This document shows, one piece after another, positions 17,876 through 26,989 of a stretch of DNA of 64,000 nt. The stretch is taken from positions 462,120 through 526,119 of the forward strand of contig NZ_LZQD01000002.1 in the NCBI RefSeq assembly GCF_001858025.1, written 5' to 3'. The position numbers were made by a program, and so were the translations under genes. The notes beneath the pieces were generated by a model. It ran no database searches. It saw nothing but the letters and a program-made list of their open reading frames with translations, and had not been told where the DNA came from. Every line of letters starts with the position of its first letter. The first letter of the stretch is position 1. Origin of the DNA: Trichormus sp. NMC-1 (GTDB taxonomy: Bacteria; Cyanobacteriota; Cyanobacteriia; Cyanobacteriales; Nostocaceae).

Positions 17876-20800
17876 ATGAGTAACCTACTACAAAAAATTG
17901 CAGAACTTTCTCCCGAAAAACGTCAACTACTGCTGCAAAAACTTAATCAACAAAAAGGAAAAACTGCACCTGCTAAAATTCAACCTCAAAGTCGAGATAT
18001 TCAGACATTTCCTTTATCTTTTGCCCAACAAAGGCTATGGTTTTTTAGTCAATTAGAACCAGAAAGTAGTGCCTATAATATTCCTGCTGCTATCCAATTA
18101 ACAGGAAATCTGAATGTATCAGCCTTAGAAAATAGCATTAATCAAATATTGCGTCGTCATCACATATTACGCACTAACTTTCAAGTTATAAACGGCGAAC
18201 CAGTCCAGGTAATTCGTGCAGAAACAAACCTACAAATACCAGTAATTGACTTAGAAAATATTCCTGAAAACATAAGAGAAACAGAAGCTATCCGTTTAGC
18301 CAAACTCGAATCAGAAAGAACTTTTAATCTAGAAAAAGATTTACTTCTGCGGGTTAATTTATTACGTCTTGGTGAAACAGATAATGTAATTTTATTCACC
18401 ATGCACCACATCATTTCAGATGGTTGGTCAACAGGAATACTTATCCGGGAATTAACAAGTTTTTATAAAGCGTTTGATAGTAACCAACAATGCAATTTAC
18501 CTGAATTATCTATTCAATATGTAGATTTTGCAGTTTGGCAACGTCAATATTTACAAAGAGACATTTTACAAACTCAATTAAACTATTGGAAACAACAGTT
18601 AAGTGGTAATTTACCTATATTAGAATTACCTACAGATCGTCCACGTCCAGCAATTCAAACTGATAGAGGTACAAGCCAATCTTTTATCCTTTCTCCATCC
18701 TTAACAGCAGCATTAAAAAATATTTCCCAGCAGGAAGAAGTTACTTTATTTATGATATTGCTGGCAGCATTTAAAGTATTATTATATCGGTATACTCAGC
18801 AAAATGATATTCTTATTGGTACTCCCATTGCTAACCGTAATCGTTCGGAAATAGAAGGATTAATTGGTTTTTTTGTTAATACTTTAGTTCTCAAAAGTAA
18901 CTTAGAAGAAAATCCTACTTTTCAACAACTTTTAAACCAAGTTAAAAAAACAACCTTAGCAGCTTATAATCATCAAGATTTACCCTTTGAACAATTAGTA
19001 GAAGAACTACAACCAGAAAGAGATTTAAGTCATAGTTCTCTATTTCAAGTCATGTTTATTCTGCAAAATGCACCCACAGAAGTTTTACATTTACCAGATT
19101 TAACCATCAAACCTTTGCAAGTAGAAAAGAAAACAGCAAACTTTGATTTAACTCTCTCAATGGTTGAAACAGAAACAGGACTAAGAGGTTCATTAGAATA
19201 TAATACTGATTTATTTGATGATGACAGAATTACCCGAATGTTGGCACATTTCCAAACATTATTAGCGGGGATTGTGCTTTATCCTCAACAAAATATTTCT
19301 GAATTATCCCTATTAACAACATCAGAACAGCAGCAAATTTTCTTGACTGGAAATACTCATCAAATTTCTATTCCTAAAACGTGTATTCATCAACTATTTG
19401 AAGCACAAGTAGCTAAAAATCCTGATGCAATAGCAGTAGTTTTTGAGGAAAAACAACTAACTTATCAAGAACTTAACCAGCGTGCTAACCAACTAGCAAA
19501 TTACTTACAAAAACAAGGAGTTAAACCAGAAATTTTAGTAGGAATTTGCTTAGAACGTTCCCTAGAATTAGTGGTGGGAGTGCTGGGAATTCTCAAAGCA
19601 GGTGGAGCATATCTACCAATTGATCCAGCGTATCCCCAAGAGCGGTTAACATATATGTTAACAGATGCTCAAGTATCAATTATTCTCACGCAAAAACAAC
19701 TATTAGCAGTTTTACCAAATGAAAATAAACAAATTATTTGCATTGATTCTGATTGGCAAAAAATTACTAACGAATCTCTAGAAAATCCTGTGAATCAGGT
19801 AAATATAAATCATTTAGCTTATGTGATTTATACCTCTGGTTCTACAGGTAAATCCAAAGGAGTCATGATTGAACATTGCAATTTAGTAAATGCTTATTTT
19901 GCTTGGGAAGAAGCTTATAAATTAACAGCCATTACCGCACATTTACAAATGGCAAGTTTCTCCTTTGATGTTTTCTCAGGTGACTTAGTTCGCACTCTTT
20001 GTTCTGGTGCTAAATTAGTAATTTCTCCTCGTCAACTGCTACTTGAACCTGATAAACTTTATCACCTGATGCTGCGGGAAAAAGTAGACTGTGCAGAATT
20101 TGTTCCGGGAGTATTAAGAAACTTAATTCAATATTTAGAACAAACTCAAAAACGTCTTGATTTTCTAAAATTACTAATTTGTGGTTCTGATAGTTGGTAT
20201 ATTCAAGAATATGATAAATTCCGTCAATATTGCGGTGATAAAACTAGATTAATTAATTCTTTTGGCTTAACAGAAGCAACTATTGATAGTACCTATTTTG
20301 AAACAGATACAATTAATTTATCTCAATTATCTAAAGATCAATTAGTCCCGATAGGAAAACCTTTCAGTAATACCCAAATTTATATTTTAGACCAATATTT
20401 ACAACCTTTACCTGTAGGTATTCCTGGTGAAATCTATATTGGTGGTGCTGGTTTAGCACGGGGTTATTTACATAAACCAGAATTAACAGCTAGTAAATTT
20501 ATACCGAATCATTTTTGTGAAGAAATAGGAAGTTTTATTTATAAAACGGGTGATTTAGGACGCTGGCTTAAAGATGGAAATATTGAATTGATTGGTAGAA
20601 CTGATAACCAAGTTAAATTAAGAGGTTTCCGGATTGAATTGGGTGAAATTGAAGCCATACTTAGTAAACACCCAATAGTAAAAGAATCTGTTGTGATAGT
20701 TAGAGAAGATAACCCTAAACGACAACAATTAGTTGCTTATATTGTGTCAGAATTGGCAGATTTTAATCATATAAATTCCACCATATTCCAGGAATTTTTA

Positions 20801-22381
20801 AAACAGCAGTTACCCAACTACATGATACCTTCTGCTTTTGTGATTCTGGAATCTTTTCCCCTGACACCTAACGGTAAAATTGATCGTCGTGCTTTACCTA
20901 AGCCTGAATATCAAGAACTACAAACAGCTTTCGTTGCACCTCAAACTCAGACAGAATTAACATTAGCGCAAATTTGGGCTGAAATTCTGAAAGTGGAAAA
21001 AGTGGGTATTAATGATAATTTCTTTGAACTAGGAGGAAATTCTTTATTAACAACTAAATTAATGCTCAAAATTCGGTCAACTTTGCAAATAGATTTTCCT
21101 TTGCGGCTTCTGTTTGAATCACCCACTATTGGGAGTTTGGCAGTTTATTTAGATAAAATTATCAAATCCGAATCTATTGATACATTAATTCCAGAAAATC
21201 TAATAGATTGGGATCAAGAAACTATTTTAGACCCGCAAATTTACCCAGTAAATCCTTATCAAAAATCTGCAAAAACACCTCAAGCTATATTATTAACAGG
21301 TGCTACCGGGTTTTTAGGTGCTTTTTTACTGTGGGAACTTTTACAACAAACTCAAGCTAATATTTACTGTTTAGTTAGAGCTAGAGATATAGTAGCAGGT
21401 AAAAAGAAAATACAAGAAACCCTAGAATCTTATTTAATTGGAAATGAGAGTTTTTACCAGAGAATTATTCCGGTAATTGGAGATTTATCTCAACCCTATT
21501 TAGGACTTAATAAAAGTGAATTTCAAGATTTAGCTCATCAAGTTGATGTCATTTATCATAATGGTGCTTGGGTAAATCATATTTATCCCTATTCAGTTTT
21601 AAAATCTGCTAATGTTTTAGGCACACAAGAAATATTAAGATTAGCTTGTTTAGGAAAAACAAAACCAGTTCATTTTGTTTCCACTACGAGTATTTTTTCT
21701 CAATCAGGTATTTCTGGGGTTCAGATAATCACTGAAGCAGATAATAGTGATACTTATCCAGTCAACACTAATGGCTATGTACAAACTAAATGGGTGAGTG
21801 AAAAACTATTAGCTACTGCTAGAAATAAAGGTATTCCTATTAGTATTTATAGAATAGGTCGTGTTTCTGGACATAGCCAAACGGGAGTTTTTAATATTAA
21901 TGACTTGCTATATAAATTAATCATTGGCTGTATTCAACTTGGTAGTGTTCCCAATCGGGATATTCAGGAAGATATTATGCCTGTTGATTATGTCAGTAAA
22001 GCCATAGTTTATCTATCAACACAGGAGAAATCTTTGGATAAAGCCTTTCATTTATTCAACAATCAAGTTTTACATACAGATAATTTATTGAGGGTAATTC
22101 ACTCCTATGGTTATCAAGTTAAACAAGTTCCATATCAAGATTGGCGATCGCAATTAATTAATACTGTTGGAGATTTGCCAAAACATCCTTTATATCCACT
22201 TATACCATTGTTTTCCGCTAAAACTTCTCCAGGTAAATCTGAGCAATCAGGTACTTTACAGTTTGATTCTCAAAATGTAATTACTGGACTTGCTGATTCT
22301 TCTATTATCTGTCCAGATATTGATGATAAGTTACTAGCTACTTACATTTCTTATTTAGCTAATCAGGGATTTATCAACTAA
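17876..22381 (+). CDS. Terminal NRPS C-A(Orn-like)-PCP-thioester reductase
   Basis: This 1501-residue synthetase ends the assembly line. The C domain (about 40-470) has an intact MHHIISDGW near residue 175. The A domain (about 502-1010) gives the same by-eye pocket as the enzyme at 8826, D-V-G-E-L-C-S-I-D-K, so a second Orn-like residue is expected. The PCP carries GGNSLLT with the serine near residue 1054. Residues about 1135-1500 form a thioester-reductase (Rossmann) domain with TGATGFLGAFLLWEL near 1138 and a YVQTK catalytic pair near 1300. No thioesterase is present. NAD(P)H-dependent release as an aldehyde or alcohol is therefore expected, and the aminotransferase gene immediately downstream points to an aldehyde that is then aminated. 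Confidence 0.94.
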   Translation: MSNLLQKIAELSPEKRQLLLQKLNQQKGKTAPAKIQPQSRDIQTFPLSFAQQRLWFFSQLEPESSAYNIPAAIQLTGNLNVSALENSINQILRRHHILRTNFQVINGEPVQVIRAETNLQIPVIDLENIPENIRETEAIRLAKLESERTFNLEKDLLLRVNLLRLGETDNVILFTMHHIISDGWSTGILIRELTSFYKAFDSNQQCNLPELSIQYVDFAVWQRQYLQRDILQTQLNYWKQQLSGNLPILELPTDRPRPAIQTDRGTSQSFILSPSLTAALKNISQQEEVTLFMILLAAFKVLLYRYTQQNDILIGTPIANRNRSEIEGLIGFFVNTLVLKSNLEENPTFQQLLNQVKKTTLAAYNHQDLPFEQLVEELQPERDLSHSSLFQVMFILQNAPTEVLHLPDLTIKPLQVEKKTANFDLTLSMVETETGLRGSLEYNTDLFDDDRITRMLAHFQTLLAGIVLYPQQNISELSLLTTSEQQQIFLTGNTHQISIPKTCIHQLFEAQVAKNPDAIAVVFEEKQLTYQELNQRANQLANYLQKQGVKPEILVGICLERSLELVVGVLGILKAGGAYLPIDPAYPQERLTYMLTDAQVSIILTQKQLLAVLPNENKQIICIDSDWQKITNESLENPVNQVNINHLAYVIYTSGSTGKSKGVMIEHCNLVNAYFAWEEAYKLTAITAHLQMASFSFDVFSGDLVRTLCSGAKLVISPRQLLLEPDKLYHLMLREKVDCAEFVPGVLRNLIQYLEQTQKRLDFLKLLICGSDSWYIQEYDKFRQYCGDKTRLINSFGLTEATIDSTYFETDTINLSQLSKDQLVPIGKPFSNTQIYILDQYLQPLPVGIPGEIYIGGAGLARGYLHKPELTASKFIPNHFCEEIGSFIYKTGDLGRWLKDGNIELIGRTDNQVKLRGFRIELGEIEAILSKHPIVKESVVIVREDNPKRQQLVAYIVSELADFNHINSTIFQEFLKQQLPNYMIPSAFVILESFPLTPNGKIDRRALPKPEYQELQTAFVAPQTQTELTLAQIWAEILKVEKVGINDNFFELGGNSLLTTKLMLKIRSTLQIDFPLRLLFESPTIGSLAVYLDKIIKSESIDTLIPENLIDWDQETILDPQIYPVNPYQKSAKTPQAILLTGATGFLGAFLLWELLQQTQANIYCLVRARDIVAGKKKIQETLESYLIGNESFYQRIIPVIGDLSQPYLGLNKSEFQDLAHQVDVIYHNGAWVNHIYPYSVLKSANVLGTQEILRLACLGKTKPVHFVSTTSIFSQSGISGVQIITEADNSDTYPVNTNGYVQTKWVSEKLLATARNKGIPISIYRIGRVSGHSQTGVFNINDLLYKLIIGCIQLGSVPNRDIQEDIMPVDYVSKAIVYLSTQEKSLDKAFHLFNNQVLHTDNLLRVIHSYGYQVKQVPYQDWRSQLINTVGDLPKHPLYPLIPLFSAKTSPGKSEQSGTLQFDSQNVITGLADSSIICPDIDDKLLATYISYLANQGFIN

Positions 22382-22430
22382 TCTTAATCGCAACATCTAC
22401 TAACAATAATTACCCTAAAAAATCAAAATC

Positions 22431-23855
22431 ATGCAAACACAAGAATTGAAAAAAGAACAACCATCTGATCAACTTAGTCTCAACAATCATCAACAACAAT
22501 ATCTCAATGATTTTATTACTCGCTATAACCAGAAAACAGCAAAATCTAAACAACAATCTCAAACCTATCGTCATGTTTTAGCTGATGTTCGCGGTTCAGC
22601 CGGCTTTCGTTCTCCTATTAAAGAAATTGTTTATCCTATCGTGGGTAAATATGCCTCTGGTGCGCGGATGACGGATATTGATGGCAATGAATATGTAGAT
22701 TTAATAATGGGTTTTGGTGTCAATTTATTTGGCTATAATCCTGAATTTATCAAAGAAGCTATTAGCGAAAGATTAGAGCAAGGTATTCATATCGGACCAC
22801 AATCAGATTTAGCTGGTGAAGTTGCAGAATTATTTTCTGAAGTTACAGGAATGGAGCGAGTAACATTTAGTAATACCGGAACAGAAGCAGTAATAACAGC
22901 CTTACGACTAGCGCGAGCGACAACAGGGCGTTATAAAATAGCTATGTTTTCTGGCTCTTATCATGGTCATTCTGATGCAACTTTAGTACAAGCAAAAATT
23001 CAAAATGAAATTACAGAAATAGTGCCAATGTTTCCTGGAGTATCAACCAGTATTTTGGCAGATGTGTTAGTTTTAAACTATGGTGATCCTCAATCTTTAG
23101 AAATCATCAAACAGCATCAAGAAGAATTAGCTGCTGTCATTGTTGAACCTGTACAAAATAGTCGTCCTGATATTCAACCAAAAGAGTTTTTACATCAGTT
23201 GAGAAAATTAACTGAAGATGCAGGAATAGTATTAATTTTTGATGAAATGCTGACTGGTTTTCGTTTACATCCAGGTGGAGCGCAAGCATGGTTTGGCGTA
23301 GAAGCTGATATTGCCACCTATGGAAAAATTATTGGTGGTGGAATGCCCATTGGTGTAATTGCTGGTAAAGCTAAATATATGGATAGAATTGATGGGGGAA
23401 TGTGGAATTTTGGAGATGATTCTTCACCACAAGTAGCAACAACTTTTTTTGCTGGTACTTATTGTAAACATCCTTTATCTATGGTAGCAGCTAAGGCAGT
23501 TTTGCAATATCTAAAAACACAAGGTTCGGCTCTGCAAGACAAATTAAATCAACGATCTTCTGAGTTAATTCAAGAAATAAATTCCTATTTTCAAGAGGAT
23601 GGTGTACCCATTAAAATGGCTAACTGTGGCTCAATTTTTAATGCTATTCCTTTTGGAAATTCTGGTAATGCTCCTAAATCAGTAATATCAGAAAATAAGG
23701 ATTTGATTTACTATCATCTCATCTATAAAGGAGTGTTTCTTCGTCCTGGTGGTGGGTTATTATCCACTGCACATACTGATAAAGATTTAGATTTTGTCAT
23801 TCAAGCAATTAAAGAAAGTGTAAAAGAATTAAGAGGTGGTGGCTTTTTACCATAA
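22431..23855 (+). CDS. Class III PLP aminotransferase, probable release-aldehyde aminotransferase
   Basis: This 474-residue enzyme is of fold type I, related to glutamate-1-semialdehyde aminomutase. Lys299 in ATYGKIIGGG should bind PLP and Asp271 in IFDEMLTGFR should contact its pyridine nitrogen. SNTGTEA near 147-153 and SGSYHGH near 174-180 are the phosphate/ring region. Residues 1-50 are an Asn/Gln-rich extension not needed by a housekeeping HemL. It starts 49 bases after the reductase-containing NRPS. In the myxochelin pathway, MxcL, a similar enzyme, aminates a reductively released aldehyde; the same role is inferred here, giving a terminal primary amine. A housekeeping haem function is unlikely from context. 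Confidence 0.85.
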   Translation: MQTQELKKEQPSDQLSLNNHQQQYLNDFITRYNQKTAKSKQQSQTYRHVLADVRGSAGFRSPIKEIVYPIVGKYASGARMTDIDGNEYVDLIMGFGVNLFGYNPEFIKEAISERLEQGIHIGPQSDLAGEVAELFSEVTGMERVTFSNTGTEAVITALRLARATTGRYKIAMFSGSYHGHSDATLVQAKIQNEITEIVPMFPGVSTSILADVLVLNYGDPQSLEIIKQHQEELAAVIVEPVQNSRPDIQPKEFLHQLRKLTEDAGIVLIFDEMLTGFRLHPGGAQAWFGVEADIATYGKIIGGGMPIGVIAGKAKYMDRIDGGMWNFGDDSSPQVATTFFAGTYCKHPLSMVAAKAVLQYLKTQGSALQDKLNQRSSELIQEINSYFQEDGVPIKMANCGSIFNAIPFGNSGNAPKSVISENKDLIYYHLIYKGVFLRPGGGLLSTAHTDKDLDFVIQAIKESVKELRGGGFLP

Positions 23856-23905
23856 ATTGATTATTCTGCCAATAATTAAGTTGAAAATAAATAGGAGATA
23901 CTTTC

Positions 23906-24667
23906 ATGATCACAGTAGAAATTGATTCAAAATATGATTCTTGGGCAAAAATTTACAATCAATATTGGGGGTTAGAATATTGCCAACAAAATTTACCTCC
24001 TTTTGAAAAGCTATTAAAGCAATATAATATTCTACCTAGTGCAAAACTTCTTGATTTATGTTGCGGTACTGGACAAATGGCTCAACATTTAATTGAACAA
24101 GACTATCAAGTAACGGGGCTTGATTTTTCTAAATCTATGTTGCAATATGCTCACAAAAATGCCCCAAATGCTAAATTTATCCATGATGATGCCAGGTTTT
24201 TTAATTTACCATCTAGTTTTAATGCGGTGATTTCTCCTAGTGGTAGCCTTAACCATATTATGAATATTGAAGAACTCAAGGAGGTTTTTCTGAGGGTGTA
24301 TGATGCACTGTTGGATAATGGTGTTTTTCTGTTTGGCTTAAATTTGGAAGATGGTTATAAATCTTGGAATGGTTCTCTCACAGATGGAGATGTACAAGAT
24401 AATTATGCTTGGGCTTGTTGTGATAGTTATAATGCAAATGAGAAAACAGCGCAATTTAAAATCACTATCTTTGAGTTAGTAGAAAATATCTGGCAGCGTT
24501 TAGATATTATTAATTCGGTAAAACCTTATGCTCAAACAGAAATAATCACGGCACTAAAAAACGTCGGGTTTACAAATATCAATGTTTATGATCGGCAGGG
24601 AAATTTAGCCGATGATCAATGTAATCAGTTTGCTATTTTTGCTGGTTCTAAGTTTGTCAATAAATAG
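23906..24667 (+). CDS. Class I SAM-dependent methyltransferase
   Basis: This 253-residue soluble methyltransferase has the SAM-binding loop [10 protein letters not shown] near residues 48-57, followed by [11 protein letters not shown]. The length is normal for the class I fold and there is no membrane segment. A clear ribosome site (AGGAGA) precedes the ATG at 23906. Its place between the aminotransferase and mbtH makes it a tailoring enzyme of the peptide. N-methylation of the new terminal amine or of a side-chain amine is plausible, but the sequence does not reveal the acceptor. Confidence 0.83.
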   Translation: MITVEIDSKYDSWAKIYNQYWGLEYCQQNLPPFEKLLKQYNILPSAKLLDLCCGTGQMAQHLIEQDYQVTGLDFSKSMLQYAHKNAPNAKFIHDDARFFNLPSSFNAVISPSGSLNHIMNIEELKEVFLRVYDALLDNGVFLFGLNLEDGYKSWNGSLTDGDVQDNYAWACCDSYNANEKTAQFKITIFELVENIWQRLDIINSVKPYAQTEIITALKNVGFTNINVYDRQGNLADDQCNQFAIFAGSKFVNK

Positions 24668-24684
24668 AAAATTCGGAGTTACCA

Positions 24685-24909
24685 ATGAGTAGAGAAAATA
24701 GAGAAGACACCACAATTTATAAAGTTGTAGTTAACCATGAAGAACAATATTCTATCTGGCCTGCTGATAGAGAAAATGCTTTGGGATGGAAGGATGCAGG
24801 TAAAACTGGTTTGAAATCAGAATGTCTAGAATATATTAAGGAAGTGTGGACTGATATGCGACCTCTGAGTTTAAGAAAGCAAATGGAGGAAGCTGCTAGT
24901 AAAAATTAA
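24685..24909 (+). CDS. MbtH-like NRPS accessory protein
   Basis: This 74-residue protein has the MbtH fold signature: [15 protein letters not shown] followed by [10 protein letters not shown] and a [10 protein letters not shown] tail with the conserved tryptophans. MbtH proteins bind adenylation domains and help their folding or activity. It is the last gene of the assembly-line operon, 17 bases after the methyltransferase, and is followed by a terminator-like hairpin. It could serve any of the four A domains here. Confidence 0.95.
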   Translation: MSRENREDTTIYKVVVNHEEQYSIWPADRENALGWKDAGKTGLKSECLEYIKEVWTDMRPLSLRKQMEEAASKN

Positions 24910-24934
24910 TCATAAATAATTTCTCAATTACTAT

Positions 24935-24970
24935 TTGTAGAGAGGTTTAACTTCTCTACAATAATTTTAT
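24935..24970 (+). terminator. Probable intrinsic terminator of the biosynthetic operon
   Basis: A perfect 9-bp stem, TTGTAGAGA (24935-24943) with TCTCTACAA (24953-24961), is followed by an AT-rich, T-containing run. It lies 26 bases after the mbtH stop. Confidence 0.7.
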
Positions 24971-25133
24971 TTATGAAGGAGTAGAAAAAATTCAATGTGA
25001 TGAAGGTATTGCACCGAAATGGCTGTAAAAACTTGCAAGATGACCTCAAAATGCTTGTTTTCTCGTTACCAAACACAACTTTTTAACCATAATGTAACAA
25101 ATTATCAAAAACAGACGGAATAAGGCATTTTAG

Positions 25134-25181
25134 ACCATCTTGCAGGAAATTACCAGGATCTCGGCTCAATGCCAAGATGGT
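25134..25181 (-). terminator. Hairpin just downstream of tonB
   Basis: ACCATCTTG at 25134-25142 pairs perfectly with CAAGATGGT at 25173-25181 across a 30-base loop, next to the tonB stop. There is no strong T-run on the minus strand, so terminator function is only possible. Confidence 0.4.
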
Positions 25182-25183
25182 TG

Positions 25184-26686
25184 TTAATTTTGCTCTGAAG
25201 GCGTAGGTTGTTCCAAACGTCGCCGCCGTCTGGTAGGTTTAGGACTACTTTCATTATTGCTGTTCACTGAAGAAGCTGGGGTTATTTCTCGTCTTCGTCT
25301 TCTTTTCCTTGTTTCTCCTGAAGATGAAGTTACAGCTTGATCAGTTCTTCTTCTTCTTCTAATAGCTTCTCCCAAACGCTGTCCTTTTGTTGCTGATGAA
25401 GTGGAAGTAGATTCTGTTGATGCTGCTACATTTCTTCTGCGGCGAATTCTTCTGGTTTCTGTATTCGACTCTCTGGGAATATTTTCACTAACAGATGTTA
25501 CCAATCTTCGTCTGCGTCTGGGTGTTTCGCTTGCAGAATTACTCGCTTTGTTAGTAGATTCACTATTTCTTTGTTCAGTTTCTCTTTGTTTCTTGCGTTT
25601 TTGGAGTTGGCGATATCTTTGAGAACCTGCGATCGCATATTCAGTCCCAATACTAACACCTTGTCTACCCTCTGAACTGGGTTTGAGTTTCCATTTTTGC
25701 GCTCTTTCTAAATGTTCAGCATCTAATTTTTCGTTACCACTGGATCTCAACAACCGAACCTTAGTAACATTACCATTATTATCCGTATCAACAGCTACTT
25801 CAACCCTGCCTTCTACTCCTCTTCTTCTTGCCCAATCTGGATAATTTGTATTACATTCTCGGCAAGCAGCACGACCATTACCGCTACCAGTATTAGTATT
25901 AGTATTTATTTTGGGCTGTGTGGGTGCTGTGGCAACTTTGGCAGTATTTGATTGTTCATTATTTACACTACCAATATCGCCCAGATCACGACGAACACGT
26001 AAGCCTGTGGTTCTTCCTACAGTATTTCCACCATTATCGGCAGTAGCTTGAGATGGTTGTGAACCTGCTTGATTTGCTCTCCCATCTCTGATTCCTGCTA
26101 ACAACTTACTTAAATTAGAACCGGATTCTGAAGATGTTTGAATAGCAGTAGCATCAGTAGATGAGGGTTGAGTATCTACTTGCTGTGCTGATAGCTTTGT
26201 AGTTAACGGAGAGACTTTTTGCGGCTGAGTATCTACTGTCTTTGGTGATACATTTGCCTTTGTAATCGTCGGTAAAGGTTTCAGGGGTTGTATTTTTGGC
26301 TCAGGAATCACAGGAGATGGAACTTGCTGTTTTTGGATTACAGCAGTTTGAGCCGGAACTACTGTGCTTTTTTGTGGTTGCGGTACAAATACTGATGGAG
26401 ATGTATCAAAATTATTTGTACTGGTAAAAATCCGCGAATTATCAATAACTTTAGGTTTTGTTTCCTCTTCCGGTTCTTCTATTGGTTTTATTTCTTCTAC
26501 TGGAGTCTCCACAAAAGTGATTTCTACTGGCTCTTCTTCCGGGACTTTTGTAAGTACACTACCAATACCAGAAGCCAGCAACCCAATATGTATAGCCAAA
26601 GAGCCAATCAAGCTATAAGTCAAAAAGGTTGTCAGTGTCTTTAATTCTTTTTCTCGCTGCTCTATGGCTATGCTGGAAAAACTCAT
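25184..26686 (-). CDS. tonB: TonB energy transducer with an unusual Arg-rich C-terminal tail
   Basis: TonB couples the inner-membrane proton gradient, through ExbB-ExbD, to outer-membrane receptors. The 500-residue protein has a cytoplasmic start, one membrane segment at about residues 25-45, an acidic/proline-rich periplasmic linker (EEEPVEITF onward) and a low-complexity middle. The TonB C-terminal domain lies around residues 275-350, with CRECNTNYPDWARRRGVEG and the KLDAEHLERAQKWKLKP helix. About 145 residues follow, Ser/Thr-rich and carrying five blocks of four to six basic residues (mostly RRRRR). In typical TonB proteins the domain is at or near the end, so the tail is unusual. exbB starts divergently 303 bases away. 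It likely energises the receptor at 33493-36048. Confidence 0.88.
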   Translation of the reverse strand: MSFSSIAIEQREKELKTLTTFLTYSLIGSLAIHIGLLASGIGSVLTKVPEEEPVEITFVETPVEEIKPIEEPEEETKPKVIDNSRIFTSTNNFDTSPSVFVPQPQKSTVVPAQTAVIQKQQVPSPVIPEPKIQPLKPLPTITKANVSPKTVDTQPQKVSPLTTKLSAQQVDTQPSSTDATAIQTSSESGSNLSKLLAGIRDGRANQAGSQPSQATADNGGNTVGRTTGLRVRRDLGDIGSVNNEQSNTAKVATAPTQPKINTNTNTGSGNGRAACRECNTNYPDWARRRGVEGRVEVAVDTDNNGNVTKVRLLRSSGNEKLDAEHLERAQKWKLKPSSEGRQGVSIGTEYAIAGSQRYRQLQKRKKQRETEQRNSESTNKASNSASETPRRRRRLVTSVSENIPRESNTETRRIRRRRNVAASTESTSTSSATKGQRLGEAIRRRRRTDQAVTSSSGETRKRRRRREITPASSVNSNNESSPKPTRRRRRLEQPTPSEQN

Positions 26687-26989
26687 GGTTATATTTCTTA
26701 TTATTTAGTTTATTGCTAGTAATTTTTAGTAACTCCGGTAGAATAACAGAAATTATATGCGAATGTCAATCAATAATTTTGACTTCTTGTATTTGCAGAT
26801 TTTAGCCCAAATCTTTTCCTGGCAAATAATTACAGCGATTTTAACCCTAATCTAGAACTTATTCTGACGCTCAGATGTAGCAAAAGATTGACATATATTC
26901 TCATTTGCTCTAATTTAAGTTGAGAACTTATATCAGCTATTCTTGCTGAACTAGTTAAGAAATTTTATTGAAAGGCTTGAAAATCGGAC
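26687..26989. other. tonB/exbB divergent intergenic region
   Basis: This AT-rich spacer of about 300 bases between divergent tonB and exbB should hold both promoters. The only clear symmetry is the TTCTCA...TGAGAA dyad listed separately. No ORF or RNA gene is visible. Confidence 0.5.
26898..26926. promoter_or_regulatory. Candidate operator dyad upstream of exbB
   Basis: TTCTCA (26898-26903) and TGAGAA (26921-26926) form a 6-bp inverted repeat in AT-rich DNA about 65-90 bases before exbB. Iron control by Fur would fit the genes, but the spacing does not match a classical Fur box. This is a candidate only. Confidence 0.25.

Noticed and set aside
22431-23855. Housekeeping glutamate-1-semialdehyde aminomutase (hemL)
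   Set aside because: It has an N-terminal Asn/Gln-rich extension and sits inside the NRPS operon after a reductase domain, so a biosynthetic aminotransferase is a better reading.
25401-26618. Plus-strand ORFs inside tonB
   Set aside because: They mirror the Arg-rich and Pro/Glu-rich low-complexity segments of TonB and show no independent signals.
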